Below are positions 42,481 to 57,780 of a DNA stretch of 64,000 nt, one piece after another. The notes under the pieces were generated by a model. It did not search any database. It was not told the origin of the DNA and saw nothing but the letters and a program-made list of their open reading frames with translations. The DNA comes from Strigops habroptila (lineage: Eukaryota > Chordata > Aves > Psittaciformes > Psittacidae): positions 19,912,744 through 19,976,743 of the forward strand of contig NC_044288.2 of NCBI RefSeq assembly GCF_004027225.2. The letters are read 5' to 3'. The position numbers and the translations under genes are program-made. Numbering within the stretch: the stretch's first letter is position 1; every line of letters starts with the position of its first letter.

Positions 42481-45298
42481 CTGATTTATCCATGTGTGAG
42501 ATACGCTATGATTAGTAAAACATCTTTATTCTTCTTTAGCTTCTGCTCATGCTCCATTAGTTTTAAGGGTTTGCACTTTTCCCAGGTTTTCAGGTCTCCA
42601 TCTTCACCTGATTGGTCCCATTTGGCATCTGCTCGAGTCACGAAAAGACTCTTTCTGTTTTTAAGAAGTTCTGATTATGCAGTTTGGATAAGATCCTCAA
42701 AGGACCAACAAAATCTCTGAAGCATCATGGTTCCTTCTCTGTACCCACAGAAAATGAGGTCTGAAACCACCTGCATTTTTCCAATTCACGCATTCTTAGT
42801 TACCATGATGCTTTGAGCAGCTACCCTAAATAACTTACAGATCTTGCCTCAGTGCTCACCACCAGTGCAATCTCCATAAGTGACACCACATGTAGCTGGT
42901 GCTTATATCTCTTAAAAAGAGCTCCCACAGCTAGGAATGGACTAATTCAAGATGACCCAGTAATGTCAGGTGGTAGCAGCTGCTTCTCACGGCTTGGCCT
43001 TGTATCAACTCACCTTTAAAGCTTATTGCTGTCATGCCATGGTGGATGCTCCATAGGGCTCTGAGAAAGGACCAAGAAAACCTGCTGGGGATCTGGCCTG
43101 AATATCTGGACATTTTGGTTTACATCTGAAACAGTCTCTGCAGCACATTTAGTGGATCCTTTGATTTTGCCACAGTATAGAGCTGCAGTGAAGATGAGGA
43201 GAAAAAAAAATCCTCTTATATAATCTTTTGAACTGAAGGAAACAGTTTCACCTCTGTATGTCTTCTGTACTTTGTCTCATTCTCTGTAGTATCTCCTGCA
43301 CTCTGTATTATTCCATTGCTAAGCATATTTTGAATCTCTAGTTATATGAGTCTACATCTCCTAGACCTTAATGTGGTTTCGCCCCTCCAGGAATTCCAGA
43401 AATAAATTGGCAATAGGTGTACTTTAGAAACATGATTCCCAATGCAGTTTTTCAAAATAATGTTTTCAGAATAAGTTTATGACTACATCTATTCCTATTT
43501 CTGACCCTTGTAGCCAGTTTCATACATTAATCAAACCCACTCTTAGCTTCTACTTCTACCTGGTTATCGTTCTGACTCTTGCCCTCTTTTTGAGTTACAA
43601 GACATTCATCTTTCTCTATTCCTGAATATCATTTCTAGTAGCTTTCTCTTCAGAACTTTCTTTCCTTTTACAAAAAACAAACTTCTCTGATCATAATCAG
43701 AACAACGACAACTTACAAAATAAAATTCTACTATATTGATGAGAGAGAGAGACAAAAAAGGTATGCGGAAATATTTCTGGAGGAAAAAGAGAAGTCTGGG
43801 AGATATATGTTTGTATATGTGTGAAACAGAAATTGCTCCTATTTTCCTGGTGTTTTGACTAGCCTTAATAGTCACATTTAAATAGAAGGGATGGAAAGAT
43901 AGGCTTTGCAGTGATCATTATGCCTAGCCCACTCAAATGTCAAAAATTTCAGAACTAGGTAGAATTTGCACGTTATGTGCCTTATATTTTATTTAGTGGA
44001 GACTGGTAGAAATACCAAAAAGAGAGAAATAAGACACTGAGTGAACCCATATGCAGTTTCTTCTCATTAAAATAAAGTTGCAGAATCACCATATTATCGA
44101 TTAGTTAAAAACCATTGAAACAATTCACCATATTTCAGAAAAACATTTTGAAGTTCTTTCATAAAAAGCTGAATATACTTCATAGTGAGATTTTCTTTCT
44201 GTGGAAGAGATATCAAAAGACAGCTTCTTCTGTACCCCATTTTTAATTTTGAAATTGTGTTCCAAAATGTTTGTCCTAGTGGGGTATAAATAGGAAACGG
44301 AGATGTAGCAGCTGTGCATCAATATTTACCTTGGAAGGCATGCTTGTGAAACGCAGCACACAGCCCCACAACACAGCACTGCCATTGCTTGTGACAGGCC
44401 ATAACCTCTGCATTGAGCTTACAAGGCTCTGAACTTTTCCTGACCCAGCCACAGCTTTGGTTTCCTTGGTTTAGCTGCCACAGCAATTTCTCTAATTGAG
44501 CATGCGTCTGTGGCTAATTTGTTTGTCCTTTTGTATGGTACAATCATAGTTTTATATAAACAATAGTAGCAAGCAGTGACTCTATGAAGAGTAAATTATT
44601 ACATAATTATGAAGTGCAAAGAAATACACGCCTAGTTTGACAGCAGAGCCCTTGAAAAGTGGACACAGGATGCAGCACAGAGGGGTAGAGGCATGGGGTG
44701 ACACTGCCATTGAATAACCATGTCTGGGTGCATATTACAGCAGAGGTGCTGGCAGTCCTTACCCAGAAACTAGGATGTTTCTATGCCCCACAAAATTAAG
44801 GAGTCTCTGACATGAAGCTATCCCTGTAGTACCAACTACCAAGAAAAGTCCGTCAGAATTCCACAACAAAATCAACATAGGCTATTTCATCAAAATAAAT
44901 TTCATAGGTGAAATTAAGGCACACTTGTTGACAATTTTCCTACTCAGCTGACACAGAGACATTAGCTTGCCGCTTACATTCTTAATGTAAGACATATCTA
45001 CCCTGTTATCAGAACTAAATTCCACAGCCACCCCTGCACAGTCTGTTTTGTGAGCATGAGTGCAAACAGTGTCTTGCATGATATAAGTTGGTTTATGTGG
45101 GAACACATGGGTTACTATTGGTTACCATGCATTAAAAACTAAGTTAAATGAGAAGCATTGTTTTAAAAAAAACCCCAACAACAAAAACCCCAGTTTAATT
45201 TCACCATTTGCTTACACTCATTTTGTGAATGAATTAGCTTCACGATGAGTTAATTAAAGACATGTGTATTGAGCAACTATTTTCTGTTCATTCAGCTC

Positions 45299-45336
45299 TT
45301 TCTTCAAGACACATTTCTTTCTTCAAGACACATTTC
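45299..45336. repeat. 19-bp perfect tandem duplication
   Basis: TTTCTTCAAGACACATTTC occurs twice in direct contact. Confidence 0.92.
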
Positions 45337-47930
45337 TATCTAATAAACATTTTAGTAATGATACTTCCATGATCTGCAAGAAGCAAGAATTAAGATATAC
45401 TCAGAATAAACCTACACTGGTTTTAAATTTATTTTTAATTGGCTCCCTAACCAGTTGAGGTTTATCTATCCCACTTGGTTTACCAAAGAGATGGGCTATA
45501 ACATTGCTGATAAGTGTGATGCAAGCGCGATTCCCAGCACTTCAGTGTCATTTCCTAAGGCATGGTGAGCAACTGTTTCTTCCTCCATAATGAAATGGTT
45601 TACCATCATACCTAGTCTTCACCAAACACAAATAATCCAGTACATTTATGTGCTTATTTATATGGTAAAATTGGTTTGCACTTATGTGCAGAGATGATAT
45701 AATTTAGCTTATCATAGCAAGTAGGAGGACACTGGTCCTTTAACTGGGGTAAGCATTCCAGATTCCTTACTCCCAGCCCAGCACCGGGAACACTACATTA
45801 TAGTGCTTTGCTGTGTACTGAAACACAGAAGAGGAGAATTAAAACTTTTCCAGACAGATTTAATTCTAATGAGGATTTATAGTCAGTTTAACTTGAATTT
45901 TTAAAGCTCACATCTGTAGACAAAAAAGGGTATTCTAAAATCTCAAAAAAATGCTCCGGAGGGTTACTCAATAAGCAAAACTGGAGACATTTCTAGCACC
46001 TCATGTGTTTGTTTTTAAACATTGACAGATACTTATGAGAAGATGGCTACATCATGAATGATTTGATTCCAGAAGTTATTTCCTTCTGGGTGAAATTACC
46101 TTGCTGACAAAATATAGAAAAATGTTGTACAAGTATTCTGAAAAGCCATGAATATGAGTACCTCATAGGGTATTGCAGAACAAGAATCTTGATTCTTTCA
46201 TTTTTCAAATCTAATTGAGCAATAGGATTGGGGGTTTTGAGCTAATGTTGTTTAAATAGATGGCTGGAGGGCATCCACATTTTCCTAATCTTACTCACTG
46301 AGAACGGAATTAAGCTTTTTACTTCTCTTGTTAATTTATAGCAAAATTTTAGAGCAATCTTTTCTAAAAGCAATGCATCTTATTGGGGAAGAGAAATTAC
46401 ATATGATAGTAACAGATGAAAATTACATACAATAAAACACAGCCAGAAAAAAATGAAGAGAGCTCACATTAAAAAAGACCTAGTTGGATCACATTTCAGC
46501 AATGGTCATTAACTTAACTCCTTCTCTTGAGCTCTCCCAGCTCTAGCAGAAATCTGCAGGAGCTGAGTAATAGCAATAGGCAAAAAACATGCCCCAGGTG
46601 CCTTAGATTTCACATGCAGAGGTGCACAGAACAGTTCTAAACAACAAAATGAAAAATGAGGAGAGAAGGGGGTAGGAGGGGAATGAAATGGAAAGGAAGG
46701 TAAATCAAAAAATAAACCACCTGAGGTTCACATAATTCCAAGGTTATACCTTTTACAACTAGATATAGCTCGACAATTTCAAATAAAGTAGATGAACTCA
46801 AGGTAACTCTATAATGCAGAAGAATATCTGAACCTCTTCTGCCTTTTTTGTGTATTTCTATCTAATGCTTTCCTTCGCTTTGTCACTATAAAATAAGTAG
46901 CTCTAACCACAGCAGAAAGAGATGCGTGAGTTGATTATATTACCTCCAATAAACAAAATGTAAGAAAATATATTTGTACAAAATTCCAGCTCAAAAAAAA
47001 TTGCTATAATAATCTTAAGTTATGGAGGGTTATCTGAATCATCTGGTAACATCTTAGACTGCTCCAGAGTCCTCATAGGTATAAATGCTGCACTTGAAGC
47101 TCAGGTTGTTCAAAATGAATGATGTGTGCTTGTTTCTATAATTATCTCTCTCGTTCCTTACTGACTATACAAGTTTGGTTCAGTCCTCTACATTTTCTTA
47201 TCCTCCCTGGGGGTAGCATATGTTTCGTCTCCCTACCCACAAGTTGTATGTTGTGGTGTAATTCAGTTTTGGTGAATTACATTGCTCTGTTCTGATAGAC
47301 CTGAAGACGGAAATCCTTTACCAACTAATTTAACCAATGTGCCTTAACTTCCTGCTGGAGAAACTGATTCTAGTCTGGGTACTACATTTCAGATTTTGGT
47401 TGTTTGCCAGGACTGCTAGTACTGGTTTCTGATAATTTTGGTGACAACTGGCCATAAGCCCATATTGTTGGTACTAGAAATATTTTGAAAGGAACAATAA
47501 TCCTCGTGCTTACTCATGTCCTGAATCCAATCAGTTGTGCAATGCAAAAATTATACCACAATTATTCAGCACAGCGAACTAGAAAAGACAGTAGATACTA
47601 CAAACCAGAGGTTTTAGTGGTAGCCTTCAATAAATGCATTTCAAAGGGCTATTTTTAATTTTTTTTTTTTTAGAAACAACAAACAGGAAGGAAACAAAAC
47701 TTAAACCAAGTTAAATTTTTCATTTTTAACCTTTCTGGGTAAATACTTGCTGTAGCCACATTCACAAAACCAGAGATTTTAACTGTAACTTCAAAGGGCT
47801 GAAATTTATGATGCGATAAGGTGTGGTAGCTAATGTGAGTGTATGTCTTAGGGAAGACATTAAATGACTGTAAAATAAACCAGCCAGCTATGATTGACAG
47901 TTTTATAGCAACTAATACAAAACCATCATT

Positions 47931-47954
47931 GCTATGTAATATGCTATGTAATAT
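47931..47954. repeat. 12-bp perfect tandem duplication
   Basis: GCTATGTAATAT occurs twice in direct contact. Confidence 0.9.
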
Positions 47955-48530
47955 TTTAGAGGTCTGGGGAAGAGGTTTAAGAATTGGACTGCTTCACTCA
48001 AAATGTCTGATAAGCCCCAGTGAGGATACTGTGAGTTGCTGAATGACTAGAAGGCAGCTTGTAAAATCCACAGCATGATATTTAGGTGCTGCGTTGCCAG
48101 GTATCATCTCATTCATTGGAAAACATTGTAAATGTTCACAGGAATCTGGCTGGCCTTTAAATCTCAATGTAGACATAGTTTTCAGAAATGACTGCTTGAT
48201 TGCTGGCAATCTGGGGACTTCATGTACTGTAAAGATGACAAAAGTCATCTGTGTACTCATCTATGCTACTCTAGTGATTTCTGGGTCTTGAATACCCATT
48301 TTGAGACTTGTGTGTTCAGTCCCTACTTCACCCTAGTGTTTCAGCTGTAGAGATTTATTTTTGAGAATTGTAGTATTATGCTTTTCTTGTACACTTCAGT
48401 GCCTTTGTGACTTAGGAATGACAGAAAAACTCAGCTTTGTTTTGATTTTAAGCAGTGATCAGTTCGTGACAAGATTTTAAGTACTTTACACTATTTGAAT
48501 AGTTCATGGAATGATAGCTGTAGCAGTTAA

Positions 48531-48710
48531 TCATAGAATCATAGAATCATAGAATCGTAAGGGTTGGAAAGGACCTTAAGATCATCTAGTTCCAAGCCCC
48601 CTGCCATGGGCAGGGACACCTTGCCCTAAACCACGTGGTTCAAGGCTCTGTCCAACCTGGCCTTGAACACCACCAGGGATGGAGCATCCACAACCTCCCT
48701 GGGCAACCCA
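48531..48710 (-). mobile_element. CR1 3' fragment in intron 1
   Basis: Three tail units (TCATAGAA repeats) lead into GGGTTGGAAAGGACC and the well-conserved CR1 3' region up to GGGCAACCCA. The element is antisense to GABRG2 and strongly 5'-truncated (180 bp). High similarity to the 5241 copy suggests a relatively young insertion. Confidence 0.92.
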
Positions 48711-49711
48711 GGGAGTTGCCTAGGAAATGAACTTCTCTTCTACAAGTGACCTACCTAAAATCCAATCTACCCAAAGCATTAAATAGAAGTAACAACTATT
48801 TTATTGCCCCTTGTGAACTTCTTCAGCCTCCCTCGCTAGGTGACTATGCCAAGTGGCCAAAACACAGCTAATACTTCCTGGTGGCCGAGTCTGGATAAGC
48901 TTTTCTGGGAACACTGTGAATCCAGAACTTGAGGCTTTTCTGCAACAAAGCTCCATCCAGGTACCAGAACGGCAGTCTCAATAGCACCAGAGCTCCAGGT
49001 GGAGGAAGCAAGACAACAAGACACTTTCTTTGTGCCCAAATTTCTCAGCACAATCTCCATTTCCTTTTACAGAACTTTACATAAGTGACTGATCTCCTCT
49101 TTTCCGCCCAAGTATTGTGGTGGACATTTAGTAGTAAAGGAGAAAATAGGTACCATTTTTTGTGGTAAATATAGAAGCATGGTCCTGGGCACAACCTTAG
49201 GATTTAAACAGTGCGAATGGACAAAATAGAAACGTGAACAGAGGGACAGAATACAGCATTCAGCTTTGTGAAAACACTTCTATTTCAACTGAGATAGCTT
49301 TACTTAAAATATGATTGGCAGTCAGCAAGAAAGAATATAGATACAGTTAGATTTCCACAGACTCCGTAATCTCCTGCAAATATGCTATTCGCTACATACT
49401 CATATATTACATCTGCATACAGCATCACTGTAACCATAGTGGAAACATTATTATAATGAATAACGTATGACCTATAGATTGGGGTAATTTTTTATGCACA
49501 TCAGAGAATTAACTTAGCTTGGCTATTCATTAAGTTAAACAGTGCTGTTAGGTAAAATAGCGAGCCTTGTTTCAGGTTTTCACTGAGACATAGAAAACAC
49601 TGGTGCTGTAAGCTGAAGACTCACCCTGTGTGTGAGTAGTTTATTAAATCTTTGCTGTATGCTCTGTAGCTTCTTTAGCCTCCTAGGCATAAAAGATGAA
49701 ATTGGTCAGAA

Positions 49712-49732
49712 TTTTTTTTTTTTTTTTTTTTT
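49712..49732. repeat. Poly-T run of 21
   Basis: An uninterrupted run of T, the longest homopolymer in the window. No retroposon body is recognised next to it. Confidence 0.9.
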
Positions 49733-51489
49733 ACGAATAAGCTTAAGTTTTTAATTAGAATTAAACTAATTAGTTGTTGGCTATACAGTACTGCTACAGG
49801 TCTTTTCCTTTAGGCACTTCGTGGCTACTCTGATTCTGCTTGTAAAAAGCAATGCAAGAGCAGGCAGATTCCAGCAGGGATAATTGACTCTTGTGTGAAG
49901 TTTCTTCATATAACACTTGGAAATAGTTAAAATTGATCTACTATATTTAGAAAAGTTAAGGGGCAGAGCCACAGCAGGTGCAAGTTAGCATATTTTATTT
50001 AAAGTCACTGGAATTATAGAGATTTTGGCCAGCTAAATATATGACCTCACATGTAAATGTTGAAAGACTGAGCAGTAATGGCAGGTTTTTGCATCAGAGA
50101 ATATAATTTCCCTTCTACTACTTCTAACGAGTTGTGAAAACATTTACCTTATTTCAAAGGGATATCTTTTGTGAGTTATTGCTCAAAATGTGTAGTGTAT
50201 CTTTACCAACATATGGTAGTGTCTTTCCAAGAAATCCTATATATGATTCTTCTGGAAGTTACATTAAAGTGTCTCTCATATAAAGATGTCATGGAACAGC
50301 AGAGATCATCAGAAGTTATAATGCTGACTTTATGTCAGCAATTAACTAAAACACACTAGTTTTGAAGTGGATAATCTACCCTTTAATGTAAGACAGTTAA
50401 ACACCATTAATATAATTTTTTGTTAAATTTTACTAAACTCATTATTATTTTTACATAGGTATCAATCTTACTTCCATGGGAATAAAAGCAAAAAGAAATC
50501 CTAATGAATCTATTAAAAAGAGGAATGGATTCCCAGCCTGTAATCTGCACTTCCATGGGTTTGGACTGCTAACAGAATAGTGTATCAACACATTAACAAA
50601 ACCTTTATCTAATGGGCTTTGCTGTGTCTTCTGGACAAGGTTCAGAAAAGAAGATGGGAAAAAAGTATTTCCCTAATGCATAAGTGATTTCTCAGTGGAG
50701 ATATCCTCTGGGACTGACTGAGAAGTATTTATACTATACTATTTCACAATATGTCCAGTATAGAAATAAAGCCTTTAGTGCTAAGGGGTCTGTAAAAGAG
50801 GCTATGCTAACTAAATAGGGCATCATTTCCTTAGTTCTTTATCCCTTGATTGATGAAGCCAGTTCTATCTGCAGTAGGCATCTCTGCCCGCAGAGGTTAC
50901 ACTTGCTCCATGAATGATTAAATGTTGCCCAGATGTTACTGCAAAGAACTTTCAGATGATGTGCACTAGCAAAGAAGCTGGATAATCCAGTCCTGAACAT
51001 TTAGGTTGTGCGCTTAAGGTTACACCTCCCCAGTGAGCACTCAAAAGAGCTATAGAAACATAACAAATCAAGTAACAACTTCTTTAATGCAGAATTAGTG
51101 TGTGTATTTTATAGTGAGAAAGATAAGAAACATGAGTTAAAACCATAGTAAAAACCTCAGTGGCAGAATGAGGTTGTTATGTAACTGTAGAGCGAGACAC
51201 CAGTTCATAGATCTTTGCACATTTGTATTAAAAAAATTCAAAAATATGACTCACTTGTGTGCTGCTACCCCCACAAATATTCCTGTAGTCCAAATTAATG
51301 CATTTTCTGATCTAAATTAATAAATGCTTATTAGCATGTAGTGATTTCTGCCCTCTATGTGCTTTATGAAGATGCATTTCTAGTAATCTGACATATACAG
51401 TGAGCCCCCCTTAACGTTAGGCACACTCGTGGTTATATATATAAGTAATTACAATCATAGTTACCTCATGCAGGCTTAGCTGGCAAACT

Positions 51490-51545
51490 GAGCACGGGTT
51501 GGACCAGATGACCTCCAAAAGCACCTTCTAACTTGAAATACTCTA
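51490..51545 (+). mobile_element. CR1 3' end fragment in intron 1
   Basis: GAGCACGGGTTGGACCAGATGACCTCC, with diverged bases after it, matches the + strand end of CR1 just before its tail. No clear tail or body remains. Confidence 0.65.
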
Positions 51546-54527
51546 CAACTTGAAGTTTCAAGCGTGGGTTCTGACCCTCCTAAGCCCTCTCTTTTCCAAA
51601 CAGGAAAACTGGATTTATGTAGAGCAGCCTTGCACACATTTTGCAATAGCATTAAATGTCAGAAGTGGAAATATCTCAAACTGTCAGTGTCTGAAACATT
51701 AACTTACAAAAAACTATACTGTAATCTGAAAATAGGATGCATACCTCTATTACTAGATTTGAAAACTTCTAGCAGCATAAGAATAAAACCAGATTTCAAT
51801 ATGCATTTGAGTATAATCTGGGCTTTATCAGATTTGCTCTGGACATTAAAAGCACTTGCAAAATTTAGGCCATATAATCAGAAGAACTGATCTGAAAGTC
51901 TTAAGGAGATGAAAAGGGCTTTGTCATTGTAATTTTCATTAGTATTAATGGCATTGCACAGCTAAAGCCCTGCTCATCTGGATAGGTAAGTGCCTCTGAT
52001 TGTTCGGGCTGGTATGCAGTTTTACACCAACATTTAGACAATTGGATACCCATGCTAACTTATGATCCACTTGGAATTCAGAAAAAAGCTGGAATTCAGT
52101 GGCCTTTTTCCCTCATCACATTGGCTATGTTCCCTCTCCTCTCTCTCACACTGATCTCATAAAGCATTTGAGATTTGGAGTGCGAAAATGGCTTGAAATG
52201 GCAGATGAGAAGACAAATAGCTATTTCTTTCCTACAAATAATTAGCAAGAGAAAACGGAAGTTTTAGTGACTGTGGGCTGCTGTTCAATAAGGTTCTTCT
52301 AGATTTGAGACAAGTCCTAGACAAACATGCTTTTTCATCTTTTAATCTTGCACTGTCCATTACACCAGGCTCTACTAAGTAGCTGTCTGGCTTTTGAAGC
52401 TTTCTCATTGCATTAATATTCAGGAACACATTGCCTTTGTGAAAGAATGTATTTGATTTACTTGTTCTTTTCCATTCAGAAAAATTATTCTTTTTGGAGA
52501 ATAGCTGTTTAATTGGTTATAAAACAGGAGTATGGCTTTTTATACATAAAGTCAGGTTTTTTCATTCATTTTGCATCGACTGAAAACATAATCTAGTGCC
52601 TTCTGTTCATAAAGACTTCATTTAGAAGGATTTCCTTTCCTCCAGGAGGGATAACCTTGCTTCAGTTATGTTCCTTTGAATTACAATTAGAACTTTGAAC
52701 TCCAGACAGCTGGATAAACAAATTTCCCTACCAATTTAATTATTCTGGCCTGCTTGTCAGTACCAGCAGAATACTATGCAGCACATTGCCAATTAAAACT
52801 CTGCTTTTGATTGCCAGTAAAGCACTACAGTTTCAGGCCTGTGTAGCCAGAGGGAGGAGGTTGGGTTGCCTACTCTTGATCTGGGAAGCTGAAGCTCCCA
52901 GCTGCATATCGCTGGCACGGGTGGCTGAGGTGGTGCCTGGAGGCTGCAGGCAGCAGCATTCAGTATGTGTAATGAAAGCATAGACAGCTGCTGCTAGCTT
53001 CACTAGCAGCTTCCCAGCTCAACTCCATGCAATACCATGCAAGACTGGCTCTCTCATGCACACTATGCATTCCTGATTGCTGCAGCCATATGTGCAGTCT
53101 CAAGCTGCTTCAAATTTCACTGTACCTTCAGCACCTCCAGGGAAGCTGAGTCTTATACAGAGAGGCACAGACGTGCTGTTAGGCTGTGCCCATGGGGAAG
53201 AAAGATTCTAAAGCCTCTTTCATAGTTAAGTTGTATTTGTGCAGTTGGCTTACAGCTCCCAAATGCCCACCATTGCAAAGCCTTCAGGCCATCTGCTCTA
53301 GGTAGCTACAAGCAGGATGCAGCAGGGTAGCACTGTAGGGAGGGATGGGGAAGACCTCAGCTGAGCAGAGACCCATGTGAACAAAATGGCTCTCTGAGAC
53401 TCTGGGACCAGTTATCCCTTCACTATTGCACCCATGACCATGGTCAGCTGTGCCTGCTTTCAACCTTGCGTGGCAAGCCCAAGTTCCAGCCCCCATGACA
53501 ATCGATTTCTCTGTGTTCTCTCTCAATTTCATATAGATTCTGGCTGAAACAGGAAAATACCTACATTTTCTTCTTTTGACCCAAACACCACCCTGCAGCT
53601 TAAGACATTTGTAGTATCATTAATACTTTTCATATCCAGCAGTGTTCAAACTTTGTCACAGAAGCAGGTCAGGAAAGAAGGGCACTGGCATATTATGCAA
53701 AAAACTTACAGTTGCCTAGCACCATTCAGCTGATTACCACTGACATTCTGAAATGAAAATATCTGATGATGTCATATTCTAAAGTAGTTTCTATTTTCTC
53801 CTCCAAAACTGAAGGCACAGATTTTAAGAAAAGAAAACGTCCATTCAGGCTAGTCTACGTATTTCTCATTCCTAACTTGCTCTTTTTACTGTGCTAAGCA
53901 GGTTGAATTACACTAGATCTGCTGTCATACTGCTCAGTAGCAGAAAAAAAAAAATAATCCGGTAGACAGTGAAAATGAAAACCATTGGCAAAAAATTGTG
54001 CTGAACTTTCCAAATGCACAATAAACTCAAGTTCATCAGAGTGAAGAAAAGCTGTGTGACAGTTTGTTGCGATGAATCTAATTATTGGTCTTGTCAGTAA
54101 TGTGTTGCATCAAATCGTTCTCTCAAAGAGGAGTAATGCAACAGCACTGTGTACATACTAAGTCATATTTTGCTGGAGAGTTGCATAAGCAAAGTGACAA
54201 TTAGATTTGTTTCATAACAAGTCCCACCTGAGTCAGTGAGAGAAAAAATACACATACAAAAGGTGATAAACACTGATGTTCCTTCAAATAGACAGAATAT
54301 GATCTGAACTGTACTAAAAGGAAATGTTGCTAAAGTGAACTGTAACCTCAGCTGTTATGTGACATCTTTACTGGGAGTCTCTTTCTTTTTATAATGCAGG
54401 CAATCCTTCAGTGTTTTATGTGGTCCTATTAAAACCTGATACATGTGTATATTGTCTCCACAGAGAGTTGTGTACAAATTCATACTTTTCAAGGCTTCCC
54501 ATTTCTTCATTTTTATTTCTTTAACAG

Positions 54528-54676
54528 TTCCACCCAAAAGGGAGATGATGATTATGAAGATTACACTTCAAATAAGACATGGGTTTTGACTCCCAAGGTC
54601 CATGAGAGTGATGTCACTCTTATTTTAAATGGCTTGCTGGAAGGATATGACAACAAGTTGAGACCTGACATAGGAG
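54528..54676 (+). CDS. GABRG2: GABRG2 exon 2: mature N-terminus and first helix
   Basis: The acceptor TTTCTTTAACAG precedes 54528 and the donor GTATGT follows 54676. The exon completes codon 36 (Cys), encodes residues 37-85 and leaves one base of codon 86. It contains the acidic start of the mature chain ([10 protein letters not shown]), the first N-glycosylation sequon (NKT, residue 51) and the N-terminal helix ending in [10 protein letters not shown]. Arg81 corresponds to mature Arg43, the site of the human epilepsy variant R43Q, and is conserved here. This segment contributes to subunit assembly at the outer face of the receptor. An open frame also runs upstream of the acceptor, but that part is intronic. 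Confidence 0.95.
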
Positions 54677-56329
54677 GTATGTTTGGTTTCTTTTTAGACC
54701 TCTTTTAAATAATCAGTGAAGAGAAAGAAATTTCACCCCATATTATGCTACACAGGAAGCAGAATCCATTCACAGTAGTTATGAAAACAAATTACAATGT
54801 GGTAAGACATCAGTGGCATGAAAAGTAGTCACGATTTTGGAAGCTGCCATAAATTAATATTACTATATCTATCCTGAGACCTCTAATAAGACTGTTGTGA
54901 TTTGCTGAATCAGGCTGCTTGTAACAATGCACCTTCACAGAAGTTCAGAATTTAACTTCTGGGGAAAGAAAAAGCAAGTTTTTATCTTCTCTGTATATCC
55001 AATGACGGTGTTAGAAAATCACAAATAATATATGGAAAGGAAGGCTGAAATGAGGATAACACAGCCTGATCCTTGCATGATGTGGTGGACACAGACATAG
55101 CCTCTAAAAGCAGCAGGTCTGCGCTGTCTAATGCACCATGAGCCCTCACTTGCACAGCAGGGCAAGAAGCGACTGCAGAATGGGGCACAGAGGAAGAGGT
55201 TCACAAAAGAAAACTGCTGTCAAGTAAGGCCAACCTCCCTAGATTTTCCCCACAGCCAATATAAGTATATAGCCCAACCACGGACTCTTAACGGAGGTGT
55301 TATTTGACAGAATCACCTTTTGCAGGAATCTTCCTCCCCACTGATTGCTCAGGGAGCTCAAAGTAATAAATCTCCCTGAGATGTTCCAAGTCAGCTTGAG
55401 AAGGCCCCATATGTGCACAGAACAGGCAGAAAACACCTCTGCAGAAAAGGATAAAGCAGTAATAAGATTATACAAAAACGCAACAGGAATTCATGGATGA
55501 GGCAGGCAGAGGAAAGCAAGGGAATCAGAGAGCAACAAGGTCAATGAAGGAAGCAGTTTCTAGCAAATTTATAGAGGCTTATTAACTAAGGAATTTTTCA
55601 CAGTGAGGGATAACATGAATATTTAACCTTCAATGTATGCATATAGTGTAAATTAGCAGAAGAACTTGTCTTATTCTCCCTATCCAACATTTTAGAAAAT
55701 AGAAAGGAATTAAGCATTCATAAAAGAATCTGGGAAAAAACAATCATGTTTATGTCAAGGTGCATAAGAATAATAAAGTTACAATAGAGTAATTTCAAAA
55801 TAAATTAATCTAACACCTGTTCTTCCTTCCTGTTTTAGAGTCCTAAGTATTATTTTTGCTTTGGGCTCATGAAATTGTTGCTTACCTACAGCCATCTCTG
55901 CAGGCACCTGCAGTTATGTTGCATGTGGCATTATAACCTAAAATGAGTGATGCATGACATCCTAAGAAAAACAAGTTTGCTTATGTTGATGGTGTTTTGT
56001 CAGTGGTGTTGCTGTGACCCGATACAAAATATACTTACTTTCAGTCAGATACAATGCACTCAAAAGTAACAACTCTGGTTTCAGCATTTGTTCTCATAGC
56101 GTAAGTGAATTTGTTCAAATAGAACAAACCATCTAAGAATTTGTCTCAAAGTGTCTCTAACTAATTTCAAACTGGAGACATCACTCTAAATTTATATTTA
56201 TGGCATATGCACATTTAAATGTGAGCTGACATACAAGAGAGATACTACAGTAAATTTCTGCTTGTGTTTGACTTTCATATAGTTGATTTTGACCTTTACT
56301 CATGTTACTGATTCTTGTTTCTCTTACAG
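54677..56329 (+). other. GABRG2: GABRG2 intron 2
   Basis: This intron is 1653 bp, with donor GTATGT and acceptor CTCTTACAG. It contains no recognised repeat or RNA. A stretch at about 55030-55480 is somewhat richer in G+C. It holds a partial match to the right half of an NRSE (GACAGCGC on the minus strand, near 55125), without a left half. Confidence 0.85.
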
Positions 56330-56397
56330 TTAAACCGACAGTAATTCACACTGACATGTACGTCAATAGCATTGGGCCAGTGAATGCTATCAATATG
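56330..56397 (+). CDS. GABRG2: GABRG2 exon 3 (68 bp)
   Basis: The acceptor CTCTTACAG precedes 56330 and the donor GTAGGT begins at 56398. The exon completes Val86 and encodes through Met108 ([22 protein letters not shown]), the first beta strands of the extracellular domain. The 68-bp length is the same as the equivalent exon in other GABA-A subunit genes. YVNSIGPV is a strongly conserved family motif. Confidence 0.95.

Positions 56398-57780
<1,383 letters not shown>

Larger units (their letters stand above)
30763..54527 (+). other. GABRG2: GABRG2 intron 1 (23.8 kb)
   Basis: A long AT-rich intron with donor GTAAGA and acceptor TTTCTTTAACAG. Apart from the G-rich start, CR1 fragments at about 48.5 and 51.5 kb, short tandem duplications and the inverted repeat at 37.66 kb, I see no gene, RNA gene or other element in it. 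The segment at about 52.8-53.5 kb is richer in G+C than the rest. Long first introns of this gene family often hold regulatory sites, but none can be named here. Confidence 0.85.

Noticed and set aside
53127..53150. NRSE (REST) site in intron 1
   Set aside because: The left half TTCAGCACC is perfect, but the right half is a poor match at the wrong spacing. A second half-site near 55125 lacks its partner. An intronic NRSE in mammalian GABRG2 made this worth checking, but neither candidate is good enough to annotate.
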